Assembly (NCBI GenBank): GCA_002365175.1
Contig: DEZK01000010.1
Location: 1-49,060 of the forward strand
Length of the DNA stretch: 49,060 bases
Source: Raskinella chloraquaticus (SeqCode)
Lineage (GTDB): Bacteria; Pseudomonadota; Alphaproteobacteria; Rhizobiales; UBA4765
Reading direction: 5' to 3'
Part shown: positions 16,693-24,596 of the stretch, piece after piece
How positions within the stretch are numbered: the stretch's first letter is position 1
Layout: every line of letters starts with the position of its first letter
Made by a program: the position numbers and the translations under genes
The notes under the pieces: model-generated
The model's input: only the letters and a program-made list of their open reading frames with translations
The model's database searches: none
What the model was told of the DNA's origin: nothing

Positions 16693-18933
16693 TTACTGGG
16701 CAGATGCCGGGGCAGGATTTGCCGCGGCAGCGAATTGTGGAAATACGAGGCGAATGAGCGCGCCATGGCCTCCGCTGGCGACATCGGGCGCGTCATGGAG
16801 TTCGATACGCCCTGCGAGTTCCTCAACAATCTTGGCAACAATCGCCAGACCAAGGCCAGTCCCCTTCTCTCGCGTGGTCATATAGGGCTCAAGCAAGCGC
16901 TCACGCTGATCTTTGGGCAGGCCGATGCCGTTGTCGGTCACCTCGATAATCAGCTCATCGGCCCGTTTTTCGAGGCGAACAGTCACCTTGCCGCCACTCT
17001 CCACCTGAGTGGGGATCGCGGTCACGGCTTCGACCGCGTTCTTGATGACATTGGTCAGTGCCTGACCCAGCAGCCTGCGGTCAAAATCGGCCTCGATACG
17101 GTCGGGGGGCAGATCAGCGACGATATCCACATTGGGGTTGCCAACCCGCATCAGGAAGATCACCTGCTTGATGGTATCGGTCAGATCGTCGCGTGAAATC
17201 TGGGCGGTTGGCATGCGGGCAAATGAGGAAAATTCATCCACCATGCGGCCGATATCACCAACCTGCCGGATGATGGTGTCGACGCATTGATCAAAGACCT
17301 CCCGGTCTTCGGTGATCCGCGATCCGTAGCGACGCTTGAGCCGCTCTGCTGACAGCTGGATTGGTGTCAGCGGATTCTTGATTTCATGGGCGATCCGGCG
17401 CGCCACATCTGCCCAGGCAGCCGAACGCTGGGCGAGGACAAGATCGGAAATGTCATCGAGCGTCACCACATATCCATGCTCGTGTGCAGGACTTTCCTCG
17501 CTGGTCACCCGCACGAGGAAGACGCGGGGGCGCCCCCGGCGCTCAAGTCCGACTTCGCGCATTGCCCGGCGATTGCCCTCACTTGCATCGGTCAGGATAA
17601 CCGCCAGTTCCGGCACGACATCGCCAAGCAAGCGGCCCACCAGACTGCCTTCCTCAAGATCGAGAAGCTGATAGGCTGAGCGTGTGGCAATCGTCACCAC
17701 AAGATCATGATCGAGACCGATCACGCCGGCCGAAATGCCGGCAAGCACCGCCTCGGTAAATCGCCGTCGCTGGTCAAGCTGCTCATTGGCGCTCATGACT
17801 TCGTCGCGCTGCTGGCGCAGGGCCGACGTCATGCCGTTGAAGGTCTGCCCGAGATGCGCGAGATCGCCTTCACTGGGTTTCACAGGTACCTGCACGTAAT
17901 AATTCCCGCGCCCGACCTGATCAGCCGCACCGATCAGGCGGCGTATCGGCTCGACCAGCCGATTGGCAAATGACACGCCAAACCAGATGGCTGACAGCAG
18001 CAGGATCAACGCAACTCCCGAATACATCAGCGCAAATGCCAATTGCACACCGGCGCGGCGGATCTGCGCGATTTCGTAATCGGCGGAGGCCGATTCAGCC
18101 TCAGCCAGATAGCCCAGTATGCGCTTGTCGATGCTGCGGGCGACGTAGAGAAAAAGATCAGGATTATTGGCAACCGGCACAACGGCGCCGATCATACCAC
18201 CTGTTGGCCCTCCTCCAGGCGTCAGGATGAGCGGCTCTGACTGGGTTGCCTGTTCGAGGACCTGCTCAGGCGGCAGAGGCAACTCGGTGGAGAACCCGGT
18301 TTCGGCTTTTTGAACCACCGAGCGGTTTTTACGGATGAGATAGGCCACCGGCAGACCGCGCAGATTGGCCTGATTGGAGAAGAACAGGTTAAACCGCTGC
18401 GGCTCGGTGACAAGCAAAGAGCTTTGTGTGGCAACATCAGTTGCCATCGCCAACGTGTCACCGGCCAGTTTGCCCGCATTCTCGTTGAGATAAGCCCGCC
18501 CAACCAGGGTAGCGTTTTCGATGATTGCTTTCGTGCGCTCAGAAAACCAGCGATCAAGCCCGCCCGACAATGTCAGCGCCGACACGATTGCTACAACCAC
18601 CGCCGGCACGGCCGCGACGAGGCTGAACATGGCGACGATGCGCCCGTGAAGACGGACCGCCGCCTGCCCGCGGCGATGGGCGATCCATAACGGCCAGATT
18701 TCACGAATAATCAGGGTGAAGAGGAGAAGACACAGGATGGCGTTGATCGCCAGAACAGCAACCACCACCTCGTGAGACGGAATGATCGGTGTATGCCCGG
18801 TGACAATGAGAAAAGTCGCAAGCGCCGAAAGGAGCGCCAGGGTCACGGTGATTGCACCCAGCCAGCCACTCATCCGGCTGGTGGATGGCGATGAGGAGGT
18901 CAGGGCAATCGGCGACACGCTGATCTGGTTCAC
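16693..18933 (-). CDS. ntrY: Sensor histidine kinase NtrY
   Basis: A 746-residue membrane sensor kinase, cognate to NtrX. The N-terminus has several membrane helices (about 20-45, 55-80 and 95-120), a periplasmic stretch of about 170 residues, another helix near 290, then a HAMP linker (NRLVEPIRRLIGAADQVGRGNY), a PAS domain (about 395-490) and the kinase core. The H box is RIAHEIKNPLTPIQLSAERL, with N, G1 and G2 boxes at NVIKNAVEAV, DNGIGLP and KGTGLGLAIV. No ntrB or ntrC lies upstream; a CoA-transferase gene precedes it instead. The 139-base gap upstream contains a dyad at 19007-19030. Confidence 0.95.
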   Translation of the reverse strand: MNQISVSPIALTSSSPSTSRMSGWLGAITVTLALLSALATFLIVTGHTPIIPSHEVVVAVLAINAILCLLLFTLIIREIWPLWIAHRRGQAAVRLHGRIVAMFSLVAAVPAVVVAIVSALTLSGGLDRWFSERTKAIIENATLVGRAYLNENAGKLAGDTLAMATDVATQSSLLVTEPQRFNLFFSNQANLRGLPVAYLIRKNRSVVQKAETGFSTELPLPPEQVLEQATQSEPLILTPGGGPTGGMIGAVVPVANNPDLFLYVARSIDKRILGYLAEAESASADYEIAQIRRAGVQLAFALMYSGVALILLLSAIWFGVSFANRLVEPIRRLIGAADQVGRGNYYVQVPVKPSEGDLAHLGQTFNGMTSALRQQRDEVMSANEQLDQRRRFTEAVLAGISAGVIGLDHDLVVTIATRSAYQLLDLEEGSLVGRLLGDVVPELAVILTDASEGNRRAMREVGLERRGRPRVFLVRVTSEESPAHEHGYVVTLDDISDLVLAQRSAAWADVARRIAHEIKNPLTPIQLSAERLKRRYGSRITEDREVFDQCVDTIIRQVGDIGRMVDEFSSFARMPTAQISRDDLTDTIKQVIFLMRVGNPNVDIVADLPPDRIEADFDRRLLGQALTNVIKNAVEAVTAIPTQVESGGKVTVRLEKRADELIIEVTDNGIGLPKDQRERLLEPYMTTREKGTGLGLAIVAKIVEELAGRIELHDAPDVASGGHGALIRLVFPQFAAAANPAPASAQ

Positions 18934-19006
18934 ATCCGGGCTCGTTCAATCCAGCGGCGGCTGATATGATGCATTTTAAGCACATCGTTGCAGAAATGCG
19001 ACATTT

Positions 19007-19030
19007 ATATGACATGCCGCTAGGTCATAT
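19007..19030. promoter_or_regulatory. Inverted repeat upstream of ntrY, candidate operator
   Basis: ATATGAC and GTCATAT form a perfect 7-bp inverted repeat around a 10-base spacer, 74 bases before the ntrY start and inside the only gap between it and the CoA-transferase gene. The centre-to-centre spacing of 17 bases would suit a dimeric DNA-binding protein. A dyad this size can occur by chance, so this is only a candidate. Confidence 0.3.
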
Positions 19031-19072
19031 TTGGCAGCCAAATCCATCCTCGATCCTCGTTCAGCGGTCTTT

Positions 19073-20113
19073 CTAGCCGTGATCACCGCCGGCTGAGAAA
19101 TGACGGGCGATTGGCAAAGGCAATATCGATTTACCATCAAAGAGAGCGCTGAATTGCGGGTTGCTGATCGCTTCGTCGACACTGTGCACAAGGCTGACGC
19201 AGCAATCAGATTGCGCAAATCGGGCCATCCATACGTCGCTATCCTCGCTGGCGATGATCGCGCGGAGGCGTTTATGGCTCGCCGCTGGTGTGGCATAGTC
19301 GTCGCGCAATTGCTCCTCAAGATCCGTGATGGCGCAGACATTGCGCCAGAATCGATCTTCGAGTGCGGCGATCGCCAGCATCCTGCCATCGCGGGTGGGA
19401 TAAAGATTGTAGCGCGCCAATCCGCCGGTCAGCATGCCGGCACCTGAAGGGGGCGATGATTGCCCGCTCAACACCTCGGCGAGCGCAAAAGGCATGAGCG
19501 CGAACGTCGACTGACTCATCGCGATATCGAGATGGGTACCGCGCCCCGTCTTGTCGCGTTGCAAGAGAGCCAGCAGAATATTGATCACGCTCGGCAGGCT
19601 GCCGCCGGCGATATCAGCGATGAGAGCCGGTGGCAGGACCGGCGCGTCGCCACCTCCCCGCGACAGGCTGAGCAGGCCGCTCTCGGCGATATAGTTCAGA
19701 TCATGCCCGGCCTTGTGCGCCAGCGGGCCGTTGGCGCCATACCCCGTGATCGAACAATAAATCAGACGCGGGTTGAGCGCTGACAAGGTGGCATAATCCA
19801 GCCCAAGGCGGGCCATGACGCCTGGTCGGAATTGCTCGACAACGATATCGGCGCTGGCGAGCAGGTGACGCAGTTTGGCCGTCTCTGCCGGATTTTTGAG
19901 ATCGACAGTCTGACAGATCTTGCCGCGATTGAGCAGTTCGAAGGGTAATGATTTTCCGTCAACGAAAGGCCCGAACTGGCGCATCTCATCGCCCTCAGGG
20001 CGCTCGATCTTGATAATTTTTGCGCCGGCACGAGCCAGCATCAATGTCGCGAGCGGGCCCGGCAACAGCGTCGTGAAATCGACAACTACCAGGGATGACA
20101 GCGGTTGCGTCAT
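19073..20113 (-). CDS. Family III CoA-transferase (CaiB/BaiF)
   Basis: A 346-residue member of the family III CoA-transferases, which move CoA between carboxylic acids through an aspartyl-CoA intermediate. The N-terminal signature VVVDFTTLLPGPLATLMLARAGAKIIKIERP is clear, and the catalytic Asp lies in AGHDLNYIAESG. It is 3 bases downstream of an AEC-type permease gene on the same strand and near a divergent malyl/citramalyl-CoA-lyase-like gene. That neighbourhood suggests activation of an imported di- or hydroxy-acid (malate, citramalate, itaconate or similar) followed by C-C cleavage. The acid cannot be named from sequence; alpha-methylacyl-CoA racemase and formyl-CoA transferase are other activities of the family. 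Confidence 0.88.
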   Translation of the reverse strand: MTQPLSSLVVVDFTTLLPGPLATLMLARAGAKIIKIERPEGDEMRQFGPFVDGKSLPFELLNRGKICQTVDLKNPAETAKLRHLLASADIVVEQFRPGVMARLGLDYATLSALNPRLIYCSITGYGANGPLAHKAGHDLNYIAESGLLSLSRGGGDAPVLPPALIADIAGGSLPSVINILLALLQRDKTGRGTHLDIAMSQSTFALMPFALAEVLSGQSSPPSGAGMLTGGLARYNLYPTRDGRMLAIAALEDRFWRNVCAITDLEEQLRDDYATPAASHKRLRAIIASEDSDVWMARFAQSDCCVSLVHSVDEAISNPQFSALFDGKSILPLPIARHFSAGGDHG

Positions 20114-20116
20114 CGC

Positions 20117-21079
20117 TCACGAACCAAAGACTGAAACAGGGATCAGTTTGTTTTCCAGCAGAAACAACCAGACGAGCAGCGTCGGTATCGAGACGGCAGT
20201 ACCGACCAGAACGGCGGTCGAGGACCGGTCGACATAGGTGTTGTACTGGGTCGCCAGAACAAACACCGACAGCGCCGGCGGCAGGGCGGCCATCATGATG
20301 GCTGTGTACACCCACACACGATCATAAGGGCCGGTCAGCGAAACAAGAAAATAGACGATCAGAGGGTGCAGCAGCAATTTGATCGCGAGCGCTGCCGGCA
20401 TTTCGGCTGGAATGCGCCCGAGCGGGCGCAGCGCGACCGTCACCCCCAGCGCAAAAAGCGCCGAGGGTGCAGCTGCACCCGTGAGAAAGGTCAATGTGCG
20501 GTCAATCGCCATCGGCAGCTTCAGGCCGGTGAAAGCGGCTGCCATGCCTAGAAACGTCGCCAGAATGAAGGGATTGAGGAGGACACGGCGGGCGATGGTC
20601 TTCAATGTTTCGAGGAGATTGGCGCGATCTTCGTGAAGGGCCAGTAGAAACGGTATAATGGCGAAGAAAAGCACACAATCGCCGCAGAAAATAATCGCCA
20701 TCGGTGCCGCAGCTTCGTTGCCGAAGAGCGCCAAAGCCAGACCGGGCCCCATATATCCGACATTGCCATATCCGCCGATCCCGCCGGCAACGACTGCTTC
20801 CCGGATTTTGCCCTTCAGCAGAACAAACGAGATGCCAAAGGCAAGAGCAAAGGCCGTGTAGGATGAAAAAAGTGTCGAAAACGCAAACGTGAAATTGGTC
20901 AGTTGCTGCGGTGGTGTTTTGGAAATGAGCTGATAGAAAATCGGCGGCAAGGCGACGTAGATGACAAAAAAATTGAGCCATGCCATGCCGTCAGCCGGCC
21001 GCTTCAGGGTCTTCCCGGCGATATAGCCGACGATGATCGGGCCAAAGAATGGCAGTGCCAGGATAAGAAGTCGTTCCAT
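20117..21079 (-). CDS. AEC family auxin-efflux-carrier-like permease
   Basis: A 320-residue integral membrane protein of the AEC (PF03547) family, which includes bacterial malonate and malate carriers. About ten hydrophobic segments are visible, in two groups separated by a more polar centre near residue 165 (LLALHEDRANLLETLKTIARR). The conserved GYGNVGYMGPGLALALFG in the fourth segment and PPALSVFVLATQYN near the end are typical. The start at 21079 (ERLLILALPFFGPIIVGY) fits the family; the frame stays open upstream to 21235 but that extension is polar and unlikely. Its downstream partner is the CoA-transferase, and it is divergent from the lyase, so organic-acid import is the likely role. 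Confidence 0.88.
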   Translation of the reverse strand: MERLLILALPFFGPIIVGYIAGKTLKRPADGMAWLNFFVIYVALPPIFYQLISKTPPQQLTNFTFAFSTLFSSYTAFALAFGISFVLLKGKIREAVVAGGIGGYGNVGYMGPGLALALFGNEAAAPMAIIFCGDCVLFFAIIPFLLALHEDRANLLETLKTIARRVLLNPFILATFLGMAAAFTGLKLPMAIDRTLTFLTGAAAPSALFALGVTVALRPLGRIPAEMPAALAIKLLLHPLIVYFLVSLTGPYDRVWVYTAIMMAALPPALSVFVLATQYNTYVDRSSTAVLVGTAVSIPTLLVWLFLLENKLIPVSVFGS

Positions 21080-21235
21080 GTCATTTTGGCCGTTCGATGG
21101 TCGATGGCATCGCAGATGCGCGACATTTTGTCGGGACAGTCGTTGTGCCGTAGTTAGCCGCAGGTTTGCAAGGCTGTGCACGACTGGTTGCGCTGCAGCA
21201 AAAAGAGCGCTAGCAGCGGTAGAAAAGGTGAGCAT

Positions 21236-22276
21236 ATGAAACTATCGCGCAATTTCTATCGGCCTCTGGCGCTGGGTGCGCCTGCGCCGATACGCGAAAC
21301 GCCGGTGCGTGTCGAGCGCATGATCCATTTCGTGCCTCCGCATATCGAGAAAATGCGGGCGAAACTGCCTGAGCTGGTGCGCAGCGTCGATGTGGTTCTG
21401 GGCAATCTGGAAGATGCGATTCCTGCTGATGACAAGCTTGCTGCGCGGCAGGGGTTTATTCACATGGCGCGCAACACCGATTTCGGCGCGGCCGGGTTAT
21501 GGACGCGGATCAACGCGCTCAACAGCCCGTGGGCGCTTGACGATATCGTCGAGATCGTTGCGGCCGTCGGCGACCGGCTGGATGTCATCATGCTGCCCAA
21601 AGTCGAGGGGCCGTGGGATATCCATTACATCGATCAGCTGCTCGCGCAGCTTGAGGCACGTCATCGCCTGAGCCGGCCGATTCAGGTCCACGCCATCCTT
21701 GAGACTGCCGAAGGGGTGATGAATGTCGAGGCGATTGCCGGCGCCTCCCCTCGCCTGCACGGCATGAGCCTTGGCCCAGCCGACCTTGCGGCCTCGCGCG
21801 GCATGAAAACGACACGGGTTGGCGGCGGGCATCCCGATTATGTGGTTCTCGCCGATGGCAGCGCGGGGACCGAACGGCATCGTTTTCAACAGGATTTATG
21901 GCACTATACGATCGGGCGCATGGTCGATGCGTGCCTTGCCCATGGCCTGAAACCGTTTTACGGCCCCTTTGGTGATTTCAGTGATCCGCAAGCCTGTGAA
22001 TCGCAGTTTCGCAATGCCTTTTTGCAAGGATGTCTCGGTGCGTGGTCGCTGCACCCTACCCAGATCGAGATTGCAAAACGGGTATTTTCTCCTGATCCGC
22101 AGGAGGTTGCGTTTGCCCGCCGCATTCTCGACGCGATGCCTGATGGCTCCGGTGCGGTGATGATCGATGGCAAAATGCAGGACGACGCAACGTGGAAACA
22201 AGCAAAAGTGATCGTCGATCTGGCAAGGCTGATAGCTGCGCGCGACGAAAAGTTCAAATTGCTCTACGACTTGTAG
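21236..22276 (+). CDS. HpcH/HpaI aldolase / citrate-lyase family, malyl- or citramalyl-CoA-lyase-like
   Basis: A 346-residue TIM-barrel enzyme of the CitE-like lyases, which cleave (S)-malyl-CoA, beta-methylmalyl-CoA or citramalyl-CoA to give acetyl-CoA plus glyoxylate or pyruvate. Features shared with L-malyl-CoA/beta-methylmalyl-CoA lyases are: VVLGNLEDAIPADDK, the Arg in TRINAL, LPKVEGP, HAILETAEGVMNVEAIA with the metal-binding Glu, the GPADLAASRG loop, KPFYGPFGDFSD and the C-terminal SLHPTQIEIA. The start at ATG 21236 has AAGGTG upstream; the frame is open further back without support. It is divergent from the AEC permease and CoA-transferase, forming a likely uptake-activation-cleavage set. 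Confidence 0.88.
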   Translation: MKLSRNFYRPLALGAPAPIRETPVRVERMIHFVPPHIEKMRAKLPELVRSVDVVLGNLEDAIPADDKLAARQGFIHMARNTDFGAAGLWTRINALNSPWALDDIVEIVAAVGDRLDVIMLPKVEGPWDIHYIDQLLAQLEARHRLSRPIQVHAILETAEGVMNVEAIAGASPRLHGMSLGPADLAASRGMKTTRVGGGHPDYVVLADGSAGTERHRFQQDLWHYTIGRMVDACLAHGLKPFYGPFGDFSDPQACESQFRNAFLQGCLGAWSLHPTQIEIAKRVFSPDPQEVAFARRILDAMPDGSGAVMIDGKMQDDATWKQAKVIVDLARLIAARDEKFKLLYDL

Positions 22277-22357
22277 CGCGTTGATCCGTATCTATCTATT
22301 CTCAGCGTCGATTCACCCGGCCATGGGCTCGCCCATACTGGCCTACGGAACCTAGTC

Positions 22358-22693
22358 ATGACTGGAAAGATCAGAACCGCCCGATACAGGATTGGCGACA
22401 TTGTTCGCCATCGCTTCTTTTCATTTCGTGGCGTTGTGTTCGATATTGATCCGATTTTTGCCAACACAGAAGAGTGGTGGCAGGCCATCCCCGAGCACGT
22501 CAGACCGTCCAAGGATCAACCGTTCTATCATCTTCTTGCCGAGAACGATGACACGGAATACGTCGCTTACGTCTCAGAGCAAAACCTGTTGCCGGACGAC
22601 AGCGGGTCGCCGCTGCGCCATCCCCAGATCGATGATTATTTCTACGTTGACCCGCAGGGCCGCTACAAGACGCGCTCGACCTCTGCCCATTAG
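22358..22693 (+). CDS. hspQ: Heat-shock protein HspQ
   Basis: A 111-residue protein of the HspQ/YccV family, known in enterobacteria as a hemimethylated-DNA-binding protein and as a specificity factor and substrate of the Lon protease. The family core is visible as RYRIGDIVRHRFFSFRGVVFDIDP, then PFYHLLAE, YVAYVSEQNL and HPQIDDYF. Length is close to the usual 105-115. It stands alone, convergent with the IalB-type gene whose stop is 63 bases beyond its own. Confidence 0.93.
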   Translation: MTGKIRTARYRIGDIVRHRFFSFRGVVFDIDPIFANTEEWWQAIPEHVRPSKDQPFYHLLAENDDTEYVAYVSEQNLLPDDSGSPLRHPQIDDYFYVDPQGRYKTRSTSAH

Positions 22694-22748
22694 GCAGGAT
22701 GGCGGCGACCGGTGCGCGACCGGCCGGACGCCACGCGCTGCGAACCGT

Positions 22749-22758
22749 CCTGACCCTA
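22749..22758 (-). repeat. TAGGGTCAGG motif at a stop codon, copy 2 (ialB-like)
   Basis: On the minus strand the TAG stop of the first IalB-type gene starts TAGGGTCAGG, followed by ACGG. Confidence 0.5.
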
Positions 22759-23535
22759 GTTTTTGGTAGCGTCGGCTGGTGCTGGCTGCGGCGCCGGCTG
22801 CTGGTCGTTTAATGGCTGCTGCTGTTTGGCTTGAGCACGCGATACAAGGCTGCCGATCCACTGCTTGTGGATTTCCTCACTTTCGCTGATGTTGGCTGGC
22901 GCGCCATCCATCGCGCTTCGGAAACTCTCGAGCGGCAAACTCACTTCCACCGGCTGATTGAACGCATCCCACAAGGTGACGATGGCCATCTGCCCCGATC
23001 GCATCTGAGAAATCAGATCCGGCGTCGGATCAAGTGCGCCAAAACAGCCATTGTTGAGACAGGTTCCATAGCGCGCGTCGAAGACTTTTCCCTGATCAAC
23101 ACGCAGATTCAATTCGCTGGGCAACCACGAGCCGAGCGGAACGCCAATGGCGATCCGCTTGCGGCCACCGCCTGCCGGCTCCTGAAAGGCCAGTGAGATC
23201 ACAAAATTCCCGCTTTCGTCGCGTATTTCCTGCTGTGTCACGCAGGCCAGAGCCGGCGGCGTGCCCACTTCGGCGCAATGCCGGATCCAGCCCAGAGTGA
23301 TGCCGGACACCTGACGGATCTTGGGGGCTTCCGGCTTTTGCGGAGCCTTTGCAGGTGGTGTCTGCCGGCGCGGCGCCTGGGTCGCAGGCGGCGTGGCGGG
23401 CGCCGGCTGGGCGAAGACATCCGTTGTCGTCCCCGCGACGACGGCGGCAACAATCAATGTCACCTTCGCCGCAGCGCTCAAGACGTTACGGCATGCTGAC
23501 ATGCGCGATGATGCTTGGAATAAACGGACTAACAC
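22756..23535 (-). CDS. Invasion-associated locus B (IalB) family secreted protein, copy 1
   Basis: A 259-residue exported protein of the IalB family (PF06776), named after a Bartonella invasion factor but widespread in non-pathogenic Hyphomicrobiales, where its role is unknown. A signal peptide ends at DVFAQP. A Pro/Ala/Gln linker of about 30 residues leads to the IalB domain: GWIRHC...LACVTQQEI, RIAIGVPLGSWLP, LRVDQGKVFDARYGTCLNNGCFGAL with four cysteines that probably form two disulfides, then a beta-rich end. The tail is Gln/Pro rich. GTG 23535 follows a perfect AAGGAGG; an ATG at 23502 is the alternative. It is a paralog of the next upstream gene. Its TAG stop begins a TAGGGTCAGG motif. 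Confidence 0.88.
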   Translation of the reverse strand: MLVRLFQASSRMSACRNVLSAAAKVTLIVAAVVAGTTTDVFAQPAPATPPATQAPRRQTPPAKAPQKPEAPKIRQVSGITLGWIRHCAEVGTPPALACVTQQEIRDESGNFVISLAFQEPAGGGRKRIAIGVPLGSWLPSELNLRVDQGKVFDARYGTCLNNGCFGALDPTPDLISQMRSGQMAIVTLWDAFNQPVEVSLPLESFRSAMDGAPANISESEEIHKQWIGSLVSRAQAKQQQPLNDQQPAPQPAPADATKN

Positions 23536-23629
23536 CACTGGCCCTCCTTGGCCTTCCATTGTCGTCGTGATCTTGCGGCGGTCGCAGGCGGAACCTTACG
23601 CCGTCTGGCCTGCGGCTGCCCAGTCGAGA

Positions 23630-24418
23630 TCAGGGTTTGGCCGCTGGTGCTGGCGCGGCGCCGGGTGCCGGGGTCGCCTGACCTTGCTGCTCCAGAAGCT
23701 TCTGGCGGGCTTCGAGCGCGCGCTTCTCCAGCTCTTTCTCAAGCTGGCGCTGTTGTTCTTCGACGACTTTAAGGTCGGTCGCTGGACCTTGATGTACCTT
23801 GACGAAGTTGGCGAGCGGAACCGTCAGATCAAGCGCGATCCCCTGCGCGTTGCGCACGGTAACGAGCAAATTCTGACCCTTGTTCATCGCCGCCAGAAGA
23901 TCGCTGCCAACATCGATACCGGCAAAGCAACCATTTTGCAGGCAAGTACCGAACTTGGCCGGCACCGCACGCTCCTGATCAACGCGCACCAGCAGGCCGG
24001 CCTGCAATGCCATGCCGAGCGGCACGGCCAGGATCAGCTGCCGGCGCGGCTCGCCAACGACTTCCTGCAGGGCGATCGAGGCAAGAAAGGCGCCGTTATC
24101 CGCCCGCACTTCCTGAGAAACGACGCAACCTTCCTTGTCCGAGGTACCATCAATTTTCTGACAGACCTTGACCCAGCCTGTGGTCGTGCCGGTGATCTGG
24201 CGCGGCGTCACCGTTGCCTGCTGATCCTGCGCGGGCGGCGCGGCTGGACGCTGGCCCTGGGCGGGTTGGGCTGGCGCAGGTTGGGCGGCGCGGGGAGCGG
24301 CCGGGCGCTGCTGGGCTGGCGCTGCGGGTTGCTGGGCAAATACGACGAGCGGGGCGGTGGTTACTGAAACAAAAAGAGAGCAGGCAGCGGCGCGAGCAAG
24401 CATCAGCTTGAGGGTCAT
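23630..24418 (-). CDS. IalB family secreted protein, copy 2
   Basis: A 262-residue paralog of the downstream gene. Signal peptide to VVFAQQ, a Pro/Ala/Gln-rich linker (about 30-70), then the IalB domain with the same four-cysteine plan: WVKVCQKID...GCVVSQEV, LILAVPLGMALQAGLLVRVDQ, GTCLQNGCFAG. Unlike copy 1 it carries a charged helical segment after the domain (about 218-245, VVEEQQRQLEKELEKRAL), likely a short coiled coil, and an Ala/Pro tail. No strong ribosome-binding site precedes the ATG. A 94-base gap separates the paralogs, so they may share a transcript. It is divergent from the binding-protein gene at 24597. Confidence 0.9.
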   Translation of the reverse strand: MTLKLMLARAAACSLFVSVTTAPLVVFAQQPAAPAQQRPAAPRAAQPAPAQPAQGQRPAAPPAQDQQATVTPRQITGTTTGWVKVCQKIDGTSDKEGCVVSQEVRADNGAFLASIALQEVVGEPRRQLILAVPLGMALQAGLLVRVDQERAVPAKFGTCLQNGCFAGIDVGSDLLAAMNKGQNLLVTVRNAQGIALDLTVPLANFVKVHQGPATDLKVVEEQQRQLEKELEKRALEARQKLLEQQGQATPAPGAAPAPAAKP

Positions 24419-24596
24419 GAGGAGTGGGTCCCTGTTGGTCGGCTGACGCTATTGCGGCCGATATGACTGAAAGGTGCGAACGATCGCGGCAAGAGAGGTA
24501 GCAAATGCGGCCTAAGCATGTCGCGCGCCGTGACATAGCCGCGTTTGCCAGCAAAATGAAGAGGCAATCGGTAAATTTCTCAGCTAGTTTCGCGCA

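Noticed and set aside
21176..21235. Upstream extension of the malyl-CoA-lyase-like protein by 20 residues
   Set aside because: The extension is Ser/Ala/Lys-rich with no family match, and AAGGTG just before ATG 21236 gives a proper start.
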